Source: Butyrivibrio sp. (lineage in GTDB: Bacteria; Bacillota; Clostridia; Lachnospirales; Lachnospiraceae). From it: DNA of 64,000 nucleotides. Location of the stretch: contig SVFY01000003.1 in NCBI GenBank assembly GCA_015056625.1, positions 1 through 64,000 of the forward strand, written 5' to 3'. Positions 1 through 7,667 of the stretch are shown here, in pieces. The translations under genes and the position numbers were made by a program. Numbering within the stretch: the stretch's first letter is position 1; every line of letters begins with the position of its first letter. Under the pieces are notes generated by a model that saw only the letters and a list, made by a program, of their open reading frames with translations, had not been told where the DNA came from and made no database searches.

Positions 1-96
1 CGAAAGGGCAGTTGTTGTTATAATTCAAGCTGCTTTTTCGTTTGACCTTACAGCGATTCTAACCTAAAGAATTTATCGCGCTTAGGAGGTACCGCT

Positions 97-1647
97 ATGA
101 GTAATGAAAAGAAATCCAAAAAGCCTATAGCTATCATCTGTGCTTTGATCGCGGTGGCAGCCGTCATTGGAGTGGTGGTGTTTATCAACAGCGGGAAGCT
201 GACTGCCAGCACCATGAGGATGCTGCGCACGGAGGGCGTGGTCAAGCTCTTTGAAAATGAAAAAGAAAAGACCATCTCCGACAACCTGCGTCTTAATGCC
301 GGAAATGTACTTAATACCAGGGATGCTTCCCTGGCAGGCATTGCGCTGGATGACACCAAGATTGTAACGATCAACGAGCTTTCAAATGCCCAGTTTGACC
401 AGAAGGGCAAAAAGCTGGATATAAACCTCACTGATGGAAGTCTCTTTTTCGAAGTGACAAAAAAGCTGGATTCTGACGAGACCTTTGATATCAGGACTTC
501 CACCATGGTGGTGGGGATCAGGGGAACTTCCGGATATGTGGCAACTGACAAGAACGGAAATGACGTTGTTGTAATAACAGATGGCCAGGTAGAGGTCACT
601 GGCAGAAATCCAGTAACCGGCGAAGTTAAGACTATTACGGTGAAGGCCGGCGAGAGGGTCACCACATATCTGTACAATGACAGGACTGTGGACAGCATCA
701 TGTTTGAGAAGGATGACCTCAATGAAGAGGAACTTGATCTGTTCATAGTTAAGAGGCTGGCAGAAAGCGAGAGGCTTATTACGCTGGTTTGCGAAGATAC
801 TGGCTGGTCCAGGGAGAAAATCCTTGGGATAGCCGATGGCGGAAACAGCGATGTTATGTATGCTGACGGCAGCGGAGATGAGGCTGCTGTTGAAGGTGGC
901 GATGGCACTGGTAGTGCTGCTGGCAGTGGTGATAAGGCTGGGACTGCTGGCGGTGCTGGTAGCGGTGGTGCTGGAGCTGGTGGTAGTGCTGGTGACGGTA
1001 GTGATGGGGATCCGGCTGGTGGTGACGGCACAGGTAATGGCGGCAATGAAAGTGATGGTTCTGGGGCTAATGGCAACAGCGGTACAGATGTGTCTGGTGG
1101 TAATGCAGGTTCTGCTGATGGTTCTGCAAATGCACTTACTGCAGGTGCTGGTGATGGTTCTGTCGCAGGCGATGCTGCGAGCACAGCTGCAACCACTTCC
1201 AAGTCTGGCGCTGCAGCATATGTCGCAAGCGTGGACTCCAGTGGCGTTATGCACCTGACAAATGGCGGATCATTTGATCCTGGCTACTACGCAGAGCAGA
1301 ATCCTGATGTTGTTTCAGAAGTTGGAACTGATCCTTACAAACTCCTTGAGCATTATCTGGCTTTTGGTGAGACCGACAAACGCTACGGAACTGCTGCAGA
1401 GCAGGAACAGGCTGAAGCTGCCAGGCAGGCTGAATATATGGAATTTGTTGAAGCTTTAGACAGGGCCAACGCGGAAGCTGCTGAAGAAGCGAAGAAAGCT
1501 GCTGCATCTTCTGGTGGTGGCAGCAAAAATAGTGGTGGCAGCAAAAATAGTGAAGGCAGCTCATCCAGCGGCGGTTACACAGCTGTCGGTTCCGATGGCA
1601 CTCCTGTTACTTACACTGGAAATGAAGGAACGGCAGGTGGACCATAA
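97..1647 (+). CDS. FecR-domain membrane-anchored protein with low-complexity linker
   Basis: 516 residues, ATG preceded by AGGAGGT. One N-terminal membrane segment (about residues 11-30) places the rest outside the cell. Residues about 50-215 form a FecR domain with the typical VVGIRGTSGYV core. Residues about 250-360 are almost only Gly, Ser, Ala, Asp and Asn, a flexible spacer. Near residue 395 follows a DPGYYAEQNPDV segment with LLEHYLAFGE, a short motif seen in other secreted bacterial proteins, then a charged Ala/Glu stretch and a Gly/Ser tail. The stop lies 14 bases before the CHASE2 cyclase start, so the two are very likely co-transcribed. FecR domains usually sense or transmit periplasmic or surface signals; here a role as partner of the cyclase's extracellular domain is inference. 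Confidence 0.85.
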   Translation: MSNEKKSKKPIAIICALIAVAAVIGVVVFINSGKLTASTMRMLRTEGVVKLFENEKEKTISDNLRLNAGNVLNTRDASLAGIALDDTKIVTINELSNAQFDQKGKKLDINLTDGSLFFEVTKKLDSDETFDIRTSTMVVGIRGTSGYVATDKNGNDVVVITDGQVEVTGRNPVTGEVKTITVKAGERVTTYLYNDRTVDSIMFEKDDLNEEELDLFIVKRLAESERLITLVCEDTGWSREKILGIADGGNSDVMYADGSGDEAAVEGGDGTGSAAGSGDKAGTAGGAGSGGAGAGGSAGDGSDGDPAGGDGTGNGGNESDGSGANGNSGTDVSGGNAGSADGSANALTAGAGDGSVAGDAASTAATTSKSGAAAYVASVDSSGVMHLTNGGSFDPGYYAEQNPDVVSEVGTDPYKLLEHYLAFGETDKRYGTAAEQEQAEAARQAEYMEFVEALDRANAEAAEEAKKAAASSGGGSKNSGGSKNSEGSSSSGGYTAVGSDGTPVTYTGNEGTAGGP

Positions 1648-1661
1648 TTTGGGAGGATTCA

Positions 1662-3461
1662 GTGAAAAAGATAAGTTTGCGTAAAGCTGTTTTTGTCCTT
1701 GTAATGTCCCTGTTCTACACTTTGGTGGCTTTCCTTGGACTATTTAACAGGATTGATAAATGGATACAGGACAGTATCCTATTGCGTCCCCAGGCTCTGA
1801 CCGGGGACGTAGTTGTCATTGGAATTGACGATGACTCTCTTGAGCGCCTTGGACCCTACAACACCTGGGATAGAAACGTTATGGCTAATGCTCTGAGGGC
1901 CCTGTCCTCAGAGCCAGAAAATATGCCTTCTGTAGTTGCTATAGATACTCTCTACTCCGGAACTACTGATCCTGCTGCCGATGCAAATCTTGTTTCAGCA
2001 GTTAAGGCTCTTCCAAGAGTCATTACAGCCTGCGCAGGTGAATTTGGTTCTGATTTTGTTGAGGATGGCAAAGGCTCTTTTTCAAGGCAGGATCACCTTG
2101 TTCTGGGCTATGAGGAGCCTTTTGCAGATTTGCAGGAAGTATCTACCCAGGGACACATCAATGCCATGTACGACCTGGATGGTGTACTTCGTCATGCTCT
2201 TTTGTATTTCGATGTGAATGGGGTGCGGGTTTATTCCATGGCCTGGGAGGCGGCAAGTGCATTTGCAGAAGCTTATGGGCAGGAGCTTGTTCTTCCGGAT
2301 ACAGATAAAAGGGGGCATTACTATCTCACCTACTCTGCTCTTCCGGGGACTTATGACGACGGCTGGAACATCGCTGACCTTATTGATGGCAAGATACCTG
2401 CGGATTATTACGCTGGGAAGATAGTATTTATTGGTCCGTATTCAGTGGGGCTTCAGGATGAGTATTTCACCACCATAGACCGGGCCCGGAAAATGTACGG
2501 CGTGGAAGTTCAGGCTAATGCGGTGGAAGCTTTTTTGCGAGCAGATTACAAGTACGAGATGGCAGACTGGCTTCAGGCGCTTGTTACCTTTATTGTGCTG
2601 GCAGTTCTTTTGACCATATTCCTGAAATTGAAGCTCACGCCATCCAGTATCGTGGCAGCGGTTGTGTGTGCGCTGACATTTGGGATGTCGATAGTGCTGT
2701 TCGGGCAAGGGATCATTGTTCATCCGCTGTGGCTGCCACTTGGGGCGCTGGGCATGTACGTCGTTGCCATCGCGGTCCACTACATAAGGGCTTACCTTGA
2801 AAGGGTCAGGGTGACCAGGACCTTTGAGCGCTATGTGGCTCCTGAGATCGTTGGGGAGATCCTGAAAGAAGGCGTTGAGAACCTGTCTCTTGGCGGGAAA
2901 AACTGCGATATTGCAGTGCTGTTTGTGGATGTCAGGGGATTTACCACAATGTCAGAAAGGCTGACGCCTGAGAAGGTTGTGTATATCCTCAACAAGTACC
3001 TGACCATGGCCAGCGACTGTGTTGAGAAAAATAAGGGAACTCTTGATAAATTTGTGGGAGATGCCATGATGGCCTTCTGGGGCGCTCCGCTGCCACAGGA
3101 AGATGCTGTTTACAATGCAGTGAAGACTGCTGTCGATATCATTGAAGGCGCTGCCAGAGTCTCAGACGAACTCAAGGCTGAGATTGGCGAAGAGCTAAGG
3201 GTTGGCGTAGGCGTAAACTACGGCCCTGCCATCGTTGGCAACATGGGCGCCGAAAAGCATATGGACTACACCGCCATCGGCGATACAGTCAACACCGCCG
3301 CCCGCCTCGAAGCCAACGCCCCAGGTGGCTGCATCTACGTAAGCCGCGCCGTTGTGGACGCACTTGGGGATAGGATTGTGGCCGAGTCTCTGGGCGATAC
3401 TGTAAAGCTCAAGGGCAAGGCTGAAGGGTTTGAGGTGCTGAAGGTTGTGGAGCTAAAGTAA
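1662..3461 (+). CDS. CHASE2-domain class III adenylate cyclase
   Basis: 599 residues, GTG start after GGAGGATTCA. Layout: membrane segment (about 8-28), extracellular CHASE2 sensor (about 30-300), three further membrane segments (about 305-375), cytoplasmic class III cyclase domain (about 400-595). Catalytic features are visible: FVDVRGFT with the metal-binding Asp, GTLDKFVGDAMMAFWG with the second metal Asp, and DYTAIGDTVNTAARLE. Lys in LDKF together with Asp/Thr in DYTAIGD matches the adenine-selecting residues of this class, so cAMP is the likely product rather than cGMP. Gene order FecR then CHASE2 cyclase suggests a transmembrane signalling pair. No cAMP-binding regulator lies in the window. 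Confidence 0.9.
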   Translation: MKKISLRKAVFVLVMSLFYTLVAFLGLFNRIDKWIQDSILLRPQALTGDVVVIGIDDDSLERLGPYNTWDRNVMANALRALSSEPENMPSVVAIDTLYSGTTDPAADANLVSAVKALPRVITACAGEFGSDFVEDGKGSFSRQDHLVLGYEEPFADLQEVSTQGHINAMYDLDGVLRHALLYFDVNGVRVYSMAWEAASAFAEAYGQELVLPDTDKRGHYYLTYSALPGTYDDGWNIADLIDGKIPADYYAGKIVFIGPYSVGLQDEYFTTIDRARKMYGVEVQANAVEAFLRADYKYEMADWLQALVTFIVLAVLLTIFLKLKLTPSSIVAAVVCALTFGMSIVLFGQGIIVHPLWLPLGALGMYVVAIAVHYIRAYLERVRVTRTFERYVAPEIVGEILKEGVENLSLGGKNCDIAVLFVDVRGFTTMSERLTPEKVVYILNKYLTMASDCVEKNKGTLDKFVGDAMMAFWGAPLPQEDAVYNAVKTAVDIIEGAARVSDELKAEIGEELRVGVGVNYGPAIVGNMGAEKHMDYTAIGDTVNTAARLEANAPGGCIYVSRAVVDALGDRIVAESLGDTVKLKGKAEGFEVLKVVELK

Positions 3462-3463
3462 AA

Positions 3464-3612
3464 CAAGACACGGGACAAGACACGGGGACGGTTCTATTGT
3501 CTCATTGCGCACAATGAGACAATAGAACCGTCCCCGTGTCTTGTCCTTGAGCTGTAAACTCATCCAGATCCCCCACTGACACACTAGAACCGTTCCGGCT
3601 GACTCTTGACAC
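3464..3612. repeat. Family 1 nested palindrome repeat
   Basis: A near-perfect inverted repeat starts two bases after the cyclase stop. Each arm contains GACACGGGGACGGTTCT followed by ATTGTC, and the arms are joined by a palindromic linker centred on GCGCAC (TCATTGCGCACAATGA). A decayed half module follows (about 3566-3612, with GACACACTAGAACCGTT). RNA from either strand would form a long hairpin, so it may end or protect the cyclase mRNA. Same family as the loci at 5326, 7541, 11834, 21904, 29163, 37618, 46799, 48361, 50188 and 63578. Confidence 0.9.
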
Positions 3613-3647
3613 ACTATCAATTGATGGTGTATGCTATCAATTGATAG
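3606..3647 (+). promoter_or_regulatory. Toxin-antitoxin promoter with twin palindromic operators
   Basis: TTGACA at 3606-3611 and TATGCT at 3630-3635 form an 18-base-spaced promoter. Two copies of the palindrome CTATCAATTGATAG lie at 3614-3627 (ends GG instead of AG) and 3634-3647, exactly 20 bp apart. One fills the spacer and the other covers the -10 and start site. This is the arrangement of an autorepressed toxin-antitoxin operon whose antitoxin dimers bind the same face of the DNA. Confidence 0.75.
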
Positions 3648-3666
3648 TAACCAGGAGGTGTTAGCA

Positions 3667-4071
3667 ATTAAAATCCATATTCTTTCTGAAAAGAAAGCTG
3701 TAAAAGCGTTTCTTTCAAAACTCAATGAAATACTGCAGTCCACGGACTTTGATGTTGGTCAGGACCTGATAATCATCAAGTCTGACAAGGAAGAAATCGA
3801 ATATTCAACCAATTATACCCTTGTTGACTTGGAGTATGATACTTCAGACATAGTTGAGAGACTTAAGGAATTAACCATAGCAGATTACTCAGAAACATTA
3901 GTCGATAAAGACAACGATGATCCACCATTATTATTTGTATTTGGTAAGGATATCAATGACAGGCTTGTATACATCAAATTAAAGATAAAAGATGGTAATA
4001 CCAAAAAGGTTTTATGTTTATCTTTTCACTACGCAATGTACCCAATGGAGTTTCCATACAGACAAGCATAG
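3667..4071 (+). CDS. Putative toxin of a Panacea/MqsA-type toxin-antitoxin pair
   Basis: 134 residues if translation begins at the ATT at 3667, eight bases after a perfect AGGAGG (3653-3658). The only upstream ATG (3631) lies inside the -10 region and would not be on the transcript, and no ATG, GTG or TTG follows at the right spacing. The protein is small and charged and ends in a strand-rich part (LVYIKLKIKDG, KKVLCLSFHYA) like the C-terminal strands of MqsR and other RelE-fold mRNA interferases. That fold assignment is tentative. The gene is AT-rich compared with its flanks, suggesting transfer. Its place just upstream of an MqsA-like antitoxin is the main support for the toxin role. It could be another unrelated toxin fold, since Panacea antitoxins pair with many. 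Confidence 0.6.
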   Translation: MKIHILSEKKAVKAFLSKLNEILQSTDFDVGQDLIIIKSDKEEIEYSTNYTLVDLEYDTSDIVERLKELTIADYSETLVDKDNDDPPLLFVFGKDINDRLVYIKLKIKDGNTKKVLCLSFHYAMYPMEFPYRQA

Positions 4072-4092
4072 TTCTTTGAGGAAGGAGTAAAA

Positions 4093-5133
4093 ATGGCAGA
4101 TAGTAAGCTCATCAGGAAAATCACAATGGAATGCCCTCTCTGCAATAAAAAGCACGAAATTGAAGAGAGAGTCCGGATTGCCAGTACAAAGATAAAGGGC
4201 GAGTTAGTAAGTTATGAGGAGATGTTCCATCTATGTCGTAATAGTGACGATGACGAAAGAGAATTCGCCACGGGCAAAATGGAAAGCGACAACTTGCTAA
4301 ATGCTCGTAACGCTTATAAAAAGGCTCACGGGTTACTTACATCCAACGATATTGTATCTATCCGAAGAAAATATGGTTTGTCACAGGTTGATCTATCTGT
4401 AATGCTTGGGTGGGGCGAGGCAACAATTTCCAGATATGAAAGCAAAGCAATCCAAGATGACGCATACGACAATATGCTTAGAATTGTTCAATACTATCCT
4501 TTCATTGCTCTTGAGTTACTTCGCAAGAATGGAGACCAATTTAGTGATGCAAAAAAAGCTGAGGTCAAACAGCATATCATGGAAAGTCTAAGCTCAGATG
4601 GCAGAGAGTTTCTTGGGCGTAAGGCACTTGAGTGCGAATATGTTGATTTTATGGATCCATCTGAAGGAAACGGACAGAAATGTCTCGATATAGATAAACT
4701 AGAAGCTGTAATCTCTTATTTAGCAACCCGTATTCATAAACTTTACAAAGTAAAGCTTATGAAGCTTCTTTGGTACACTGATTCACTATGCTACAAGTTG
4801 TATGGTCACGCCATGACGGGCTTAGTATATCGTCATGAAGGAATGGGCGCACTTCCTATTGGTCACTACAAAATAGGTGGTCTTCAAAATGTAAATATGG
4901 AAGAAGAATCCGACGGGGAAAGTATCAAATATCGTTTTCTTCCAAGTAAAAACATTAATGAAGCCACCTTATCTGATAAAGAAAAGCTGATCCTTAATAA
5001 AGTTATAGAGAAATTCAAATCCTATAACGCCTCAGAGATCATCAGTTATATGCACCAGGAAACAGCCTATACCAAGACTAATGATAAGGAGATAATACCA
5101 TTTAGCCTGGCTACTGAGATCAGGGATTTTTAA
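4093..5133 (+). CDS. Antitoxin: zinc-finger/HTH N-terminus with Panacea (DUF4065/SocA) domain
   Basis: 346 residues, ATG after GAGGAAGGAG. Residues 13-16 (CPLC) and a later Cys near residue 52 form an MqsA/YgiT-like zinc-binding head. Residues about 78-130 form an XRE-type helix-turn-helix (SIRRKYGLSQVDLSVMLGWGEATISRYES) that should bind the twin palindromes upstream. Residues about 205-346 match the Panacea domain (SYLATRIHKLYKVKLMKLLWYTDSLCY, MTGLVYRHEGMGALPIGHY), a domain known to neutralise many unrelated toxins. It lies 21 bases after the toxin stop, in one operon; toxin-first order matches MqsRA and HigBA. Base use is AT-rich. Its stop directly abuts the stop of the convergent rubredoxin gene. 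Confidence 0.85.
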   Translation: MADSKLIRKITMECPLCNKKHEIEERVRIASTKIKGELVSYEEMFHLCRNSDDDEREFATGKMESDNLLNARNAYKKAHGLLTSNDIVSIRRKYGLSQVDLSVMLGWGEATISRYESKAIQDDAYDNMLRIVQYYPFIALELLRKNGDQFSDAKKAEVKQHIMESLSSDGREFLGRKALECEYVDFMDPSEGNGQKCLDIDKLEAVISYLATRIHKLYKVKLMKLLWYTDSLCYKLYGHAMTGLVYRHEGMGALPIGHYKIGGLQNVNMEEESDGESIKYRFLPSKNINEATLSDKEKLILNKVIEKFKSYNASEIISYMHQETAYTKTNDKEIIPFSLATEIRDF

Positions 5134-5292
5134 TCATTCCTGAGCTGTAAACTCATCCTTGCCTACGCTGCACAGCGGGCAAGTGAAGTCTGCCGGGAGA
5201 TCATCCCACTTGGTTCCTGGATCGATCCCGTTATCAGGATCACCTGCTGCCTCATCATAGACATAGCCACATACGTTACAAACATACTTCAT
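5134..5292 (-). CDS. Rubredoxin
   Basis: 52 residues, too short for ordinary ORF cut-offs. The start [14 protein letters not shown] and the later [13 protein letters not shown] give the two C-x2-C-G/S knuckles that bind the single iron. [19 protein letters not shown] is the family's conserved middle. An AGGAGG-like site (GGAGGACAATCTT) precedes the ATG. Length matches the usual 52-54 residues. It lies downstream of the superoxide reductase gene on the same strand, with a family 1 palindrome between them. Rubredoxin is the usual electron donor to superoxide reductase, so the pair works together in oxygen defence. Confidence 0.95.
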   Translation of the reverse strand: MKYVCNVCGYVYDEAAGDPDNGIDPGTKWDDLPADFTCPLCSVGKDEFTAQE

Positions 5293-5325
5293 AAGATTGT
5301 CCTCCTGTTTTTATATTTTTGATAC

Positions 5326-5412
5326 ACAGGGCGGACAAGACAAAGGGGACGGTTCTTTTGTCTTGTTTTATCCCGATAAAATAAGACAAAAGAACCGTCC
5401 CAGTGTCTTATC
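5326..5412. repeat. Family 1 palindrome between superoxide reductase and rubredoxin genes
   Basis: Inverted repeat with module variant GACAAAGGGGACGGTTCTT and the TTTTATC/GATAAAA loop type. It lies inside the presumed dfx-rubredoxin transcript, where it could stop or stabilise RNA. Confidence 0.9.
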
Positions 5413-5429
5413 CGCCGCCATGTCATGTC

Positions 5430-5804
5430 TTAGATTTCTTTAACCCACAATCCATGGAGATTGCAATATTCATATACTGCTATTGCCTTCTCGCCGGCAG
5501 GGAGTACAAATTCTGCAACCGGCTTCTCGGAAGGCTTAAGGTACTTGATCTGGGCGCCGCTTGTTGTTTCCAGGGCAATGAACTGGATGTAGTGGTTGTC
5601 CATCATAGGATGCTCCACTTCGCCAATCTGAACCTTAACTGTGGTTCCATCAACAGTTACTGCAGGCACGTGCTTTTCTACCGCGCCATCAACAGCTCCG
5701 GGAACGAGTTCCTTCATGGGCTCTCCGCAGCACACTACCGGTACACCAGAATCATTGAGCTTAGTGATAATGTTTCCGCAAGTTTCACATCTGTAGAATT
5801 TCAT
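5430..5804 (-). CDS. dfx: Desulfoferrodoxin / superoxide reductase
   Basis: 124 residues from the ATG at 5804, chosen because AAAGGAGGG lies seven bases upstream; an ATG 21 bases earlier lacks such a site. Residues 1-35 are a desulforedoxin iron site (CETCGN then VVCCGEPM, four Cys). The rest is the superoxide-reducing domain with EKHVP (iron-binding Glu/His), EHPMMDNHYI and the C-terminal CNLHGLW, which supply the Cys and His ligands of the catalytic iron. It reduces superoxide to peroxide in the cytoplasm without making oxygen. A TATAAT -10 lies at 5852-5857. Rubredoxin follows downstream. Confidence 0.95.
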   Translation of the reverse strand: MKFYRCETCGNIITKLNDSGVPVVCCGEPMKELVPGAVDGAVEKHVPAVTVDGTTVKVQIGEVEHPMMDNHYIQFIALETTSGAQIKYLKPSEKPVAEFVLPAGEKAIAVYEYCNLHGLWVKEI

Positions 5805-5941
5805 TTTGTAACCCTCCTTTGTCATTAGATTGCTCTCCTACTACATGAATAATTATACCTTCTATTTTATTTTACCAATTTCCTCAAACAAATACTTCAA
5901 GAATTTGATATTAGTACTAAAATACCGCTGAAGCTTCGCTA

Positions 5942-6048
5942 TTTTTTCCCATCTGGCAAGGTAAGTATCGCTTCGTTCGGGATATCCCGAAGCGCCGGGT
6001 TTTCTTTTGCCCCTTCGGTATAGTGATACTTATTTTATCGAAAATGGG
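5942..6048. other. Nested inverted-repeat element upstream of superoxide reductase
   Basis: Concentric arms are visible: TTTTTTCCCAT (5942-5952) against AAAATGGG (6041-6048), TAAGTATC (5962-5969) against GATACTTA (6025-6032), and a central perfect palindrome TTCGGGATATCCCGAA (5976-5991). It lies between the dfx promoter and a small terminator. It could be a structured RNA, a transcription-factor site or a decayed mobile hairpin; no known riboswitch class is recognised. The rest of the 306-base gap (5805-6110) holds the dfx -10 and that terminator. Confidence 0.5.
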
Positions 6049-6081
6049 TCAAAAAAAGAAAGGCCACAAGTGTGACCCTTC
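6045..6081 (-). terminator. Intrinsic terminator after small ORF
   Basis: On the minus strand GGTCACA and TGTGGCC pair around CT and are followed by CTTTTTTT after a short spacer. It lies about 30 bases after the stop of the 34-codon ORF at 6111-6215. Confidence 0.6.
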
Positions 6082-6110
6082 CTATGAAACATGCTTGGTT
6101 ATGCGGTTTG

Positions 6111-6215
6111 TTAGTATTGTACAAATGGAACAGGGATAACAAATTGCCGATCAAAAGCAGCTGTTATTATAGACTTTGAATAATCCCATTCTGCTCTTTG
6201 TATCGGTTTTTTCAT
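6111..6215 (-). CDS. Possible 34-residue peptide gene
   Basis: An ATG eight bases after GAGGG opens a 34-codon frame beginning MKKPIQRAEWDYSK and ending FVIPVPFVQY. A terminator follows. It lies 43 bases downstream of the aminotransferase gene on the same strand and could share its transcript. The basic start and hydrophobic end have no membrane-span length. No family is recognised. It may be a real peptide gene or the tail of a decayed gene. Confidence 0.35.
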   Translation of the reverse strand: MKKPIQRAEWDYSKSIITAAFDRQFVIPVPFVQY

Positions 6216-6257
6216 AAGCTTTCCCTCTTAGAGCGAGATTCACCCGTATCTTGTCTT

Positions 6258-7454
6258 TTATTTTCTGTAGTAATCCACTATTTTCTTAACTGCCGCAATT
6301 ACGGACTCCACGTCCTCATCAGTCATCATAGGATACAGCGGGATGCTCATGATGCCTTCGTAGATGGCTTCTGCGTTGGGGCACAGGCCCTTCTTGTAGC
6401 CGCGCTCCTGGTAGAATGGGAAGTAGTAAACAGGCATATAGTGTACCTGGCACTGCACATTCTCTGCAGCCATGGCATCAAAGAACTCACGTCTTGTGCA
6501 GGAGAGCTTGTCCTTGTTGAGACGTATGATATACAGGTGCCTTGTGGTATCGGACTGTGGGATCTCTTTTTGCAGAATGATCTCTGGAACATCCTTGAAG
6601 GCTTCGTTATAGCGGTTTACGATCTCTTTACGTCTGTCGGAGAACTGTTTAAGTTTGGTGAGCTGACTTGAAAGCAGCGCTGCCTGGAAGTCAGTCATGC
6701 GGTAGTTAAAGCCGAGGGTCTGCATCTCATATACCCATGGGCCTTCAGGGTTCTTGTCAACGTACTCAGCAGGATCATGGCTGATACCATGCTGGGAAGC
6801 CAGGTGGAGCTTGTGATACAGCTCAGGGTCATTGGTGGTGATGGCTCCGCCCTCTCCGGAAGTGATGGTCTTTACCGGGTGGAAGCTAAAGCAGGTCATG
6901 TCGCCAATTGAGCCCTCGGGCTTTCCATTGTATTTGGTGCCAATTGCGTGAGCAGCGTCGATTATAAGAGTAAGGCCGTGCTTGTCGCAGATCTGCCTTA
7001 TCCTGTCATGCTCAACTGCCTGACCAGTGAAATCTACTGCCACAATAGCCTTGGTTTTGTCAGTTATATGTGCCTCGATGGAGTCAGGATCTATGTTGTA
7101 GGTCTCCATGTTGACATCAGCAAAGACTGGAGTTGCGCCAACATATACTGCGCAGTTTGCAGAAGCTGCAAATGTTAGCGGTGTTGTGATGACCTCATCC
7201 CCAGGTCCAAGGCCTGCTGCGATGCATGCGCAGTGAAGAGCCGCTGTTCCGTTGCAAACAGATACAGCGTACTTAGCGCCAGTAACTTCAGCAAGTTTGT
7301 TCTCAAGAGCTGTTACGCTGGGGCCACAGGTAATGTAGTCTCCCCTGAGGGTATTGGCAACTCTCTCGATATCGTCTTCGCCGATCCACTGGCGGCCATA
7401 AAAGATCTTTTTAGTTCTAACGGGGGTTCCCCCAAATATAGCAAGTTTTTCCAT
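6258..7454 (-). CDS. DegT/DnrJ/EryC1/StrS-family sugar aminotransferase, PseC-like
   Basis: 398 residues, normal family length, ATG after AGAGGAACACT. A PLP-dependent fold type I enzyme: SVCNGTAALHCAC near residue 65, DAAHAIGTKYNGKPEG (PLP-contacting Asp), and FSFHPVKTITSGEGGAI with the Schiff-base Lys. The SFHPVK-T-TSGEGG form and the C-terminal QVHYMPVYYFPFYQ are typical of PseC, which aminates UDP-4-keto-L-AltNAc in pseudaminic acid synthesis for flagellin or surface glycans. No other pse gene lies in the window, so substrate assignment is inference; a related 4-amino sugar is possible. Confidence 0.85.
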   Translation of the reverse strand: MEKLAIFGGTPVRTKKIFYGRQWIGEDDIERVANTLRGDYITCGPSVTALENKLAEVTGAKYAVSVCNGTAALHCACIAAGLGPGDEVITTPLTFAASANCAVYVGATPVFADVNMETYNIDPDSIEAHITDKTKAIVAVDFTGQAVEHDRIRQICDKHGLTLIIDAAHAIGTKYNGKPEGSIGDMTCFSFHPVKTITSGEGGAITTNDPELYHKLHLASQHGISHDPAEYVDKNPEGPWVYEMQTLGFNYRMTDFQAALLSSQLTKLKQFSDRRKEIVNRYNEAFKDVPEIILQKEIPQSDTTRHLYIIRLNKDKLSCTRREFFDAMAAENVQCQVHYMPVYYFPFYQERGYKKGLCPNAEAIYEGIMSIPLYPMMTDEDVESVIAAVKKIVDYYRK

Positions 7455-7540
7455 AGTGTTCCTCTTTTTTGAAATTCTTGTTATTGTTTCTGTAACGTAA
7501 ATACTAGCACTATATGTAATGATATTTCAAGTGAGTCAGT

Positions 7541-7664
7541 GTGGGGGACGGATAAGACACGGAGACGGCTCTCTTGGGATGAGACACGGGGACGGTTCTA
7601 TTGTCTTATTTTATCAGGATAAAACAAGACAATAGAACCGTCCCCGTGTCTTGTCCGTCCCCAT
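7541..7664. repeat. Family 1 compound palindrome
   Basis: A left half module (GGACGGATAAGACACGGAGACGG) leads into a full inverted repeat with the TTTTATCAGGATAAAA loop; right arm ends GTCCGTCCCC. Lies directly after the hydrolase stop at 7668 (minus strand). Confidence 0.9.
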
Positions 7665-7667
7665 GGC

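Noticed and set aside
48..1258. Long open frames opposite and beside the FecR gene
   Set aside because: They mirror the Gly/Ser/Ala codon runs of the real gene, have Pro/Ser or Val/Met-only composition and no ribosome sites.
5403..5828. 141-residue plus-strand frame over the superoxide reductase gene
   Set aside because: Antisense to a clearly identified gene and no ribosome site.
7541..7664. Family 1 repeats as a CRISPR array
   Set aside because: Modules are palindromic or adjacent with no regular unique spacers, are scattered singly, and no cas gene is present.
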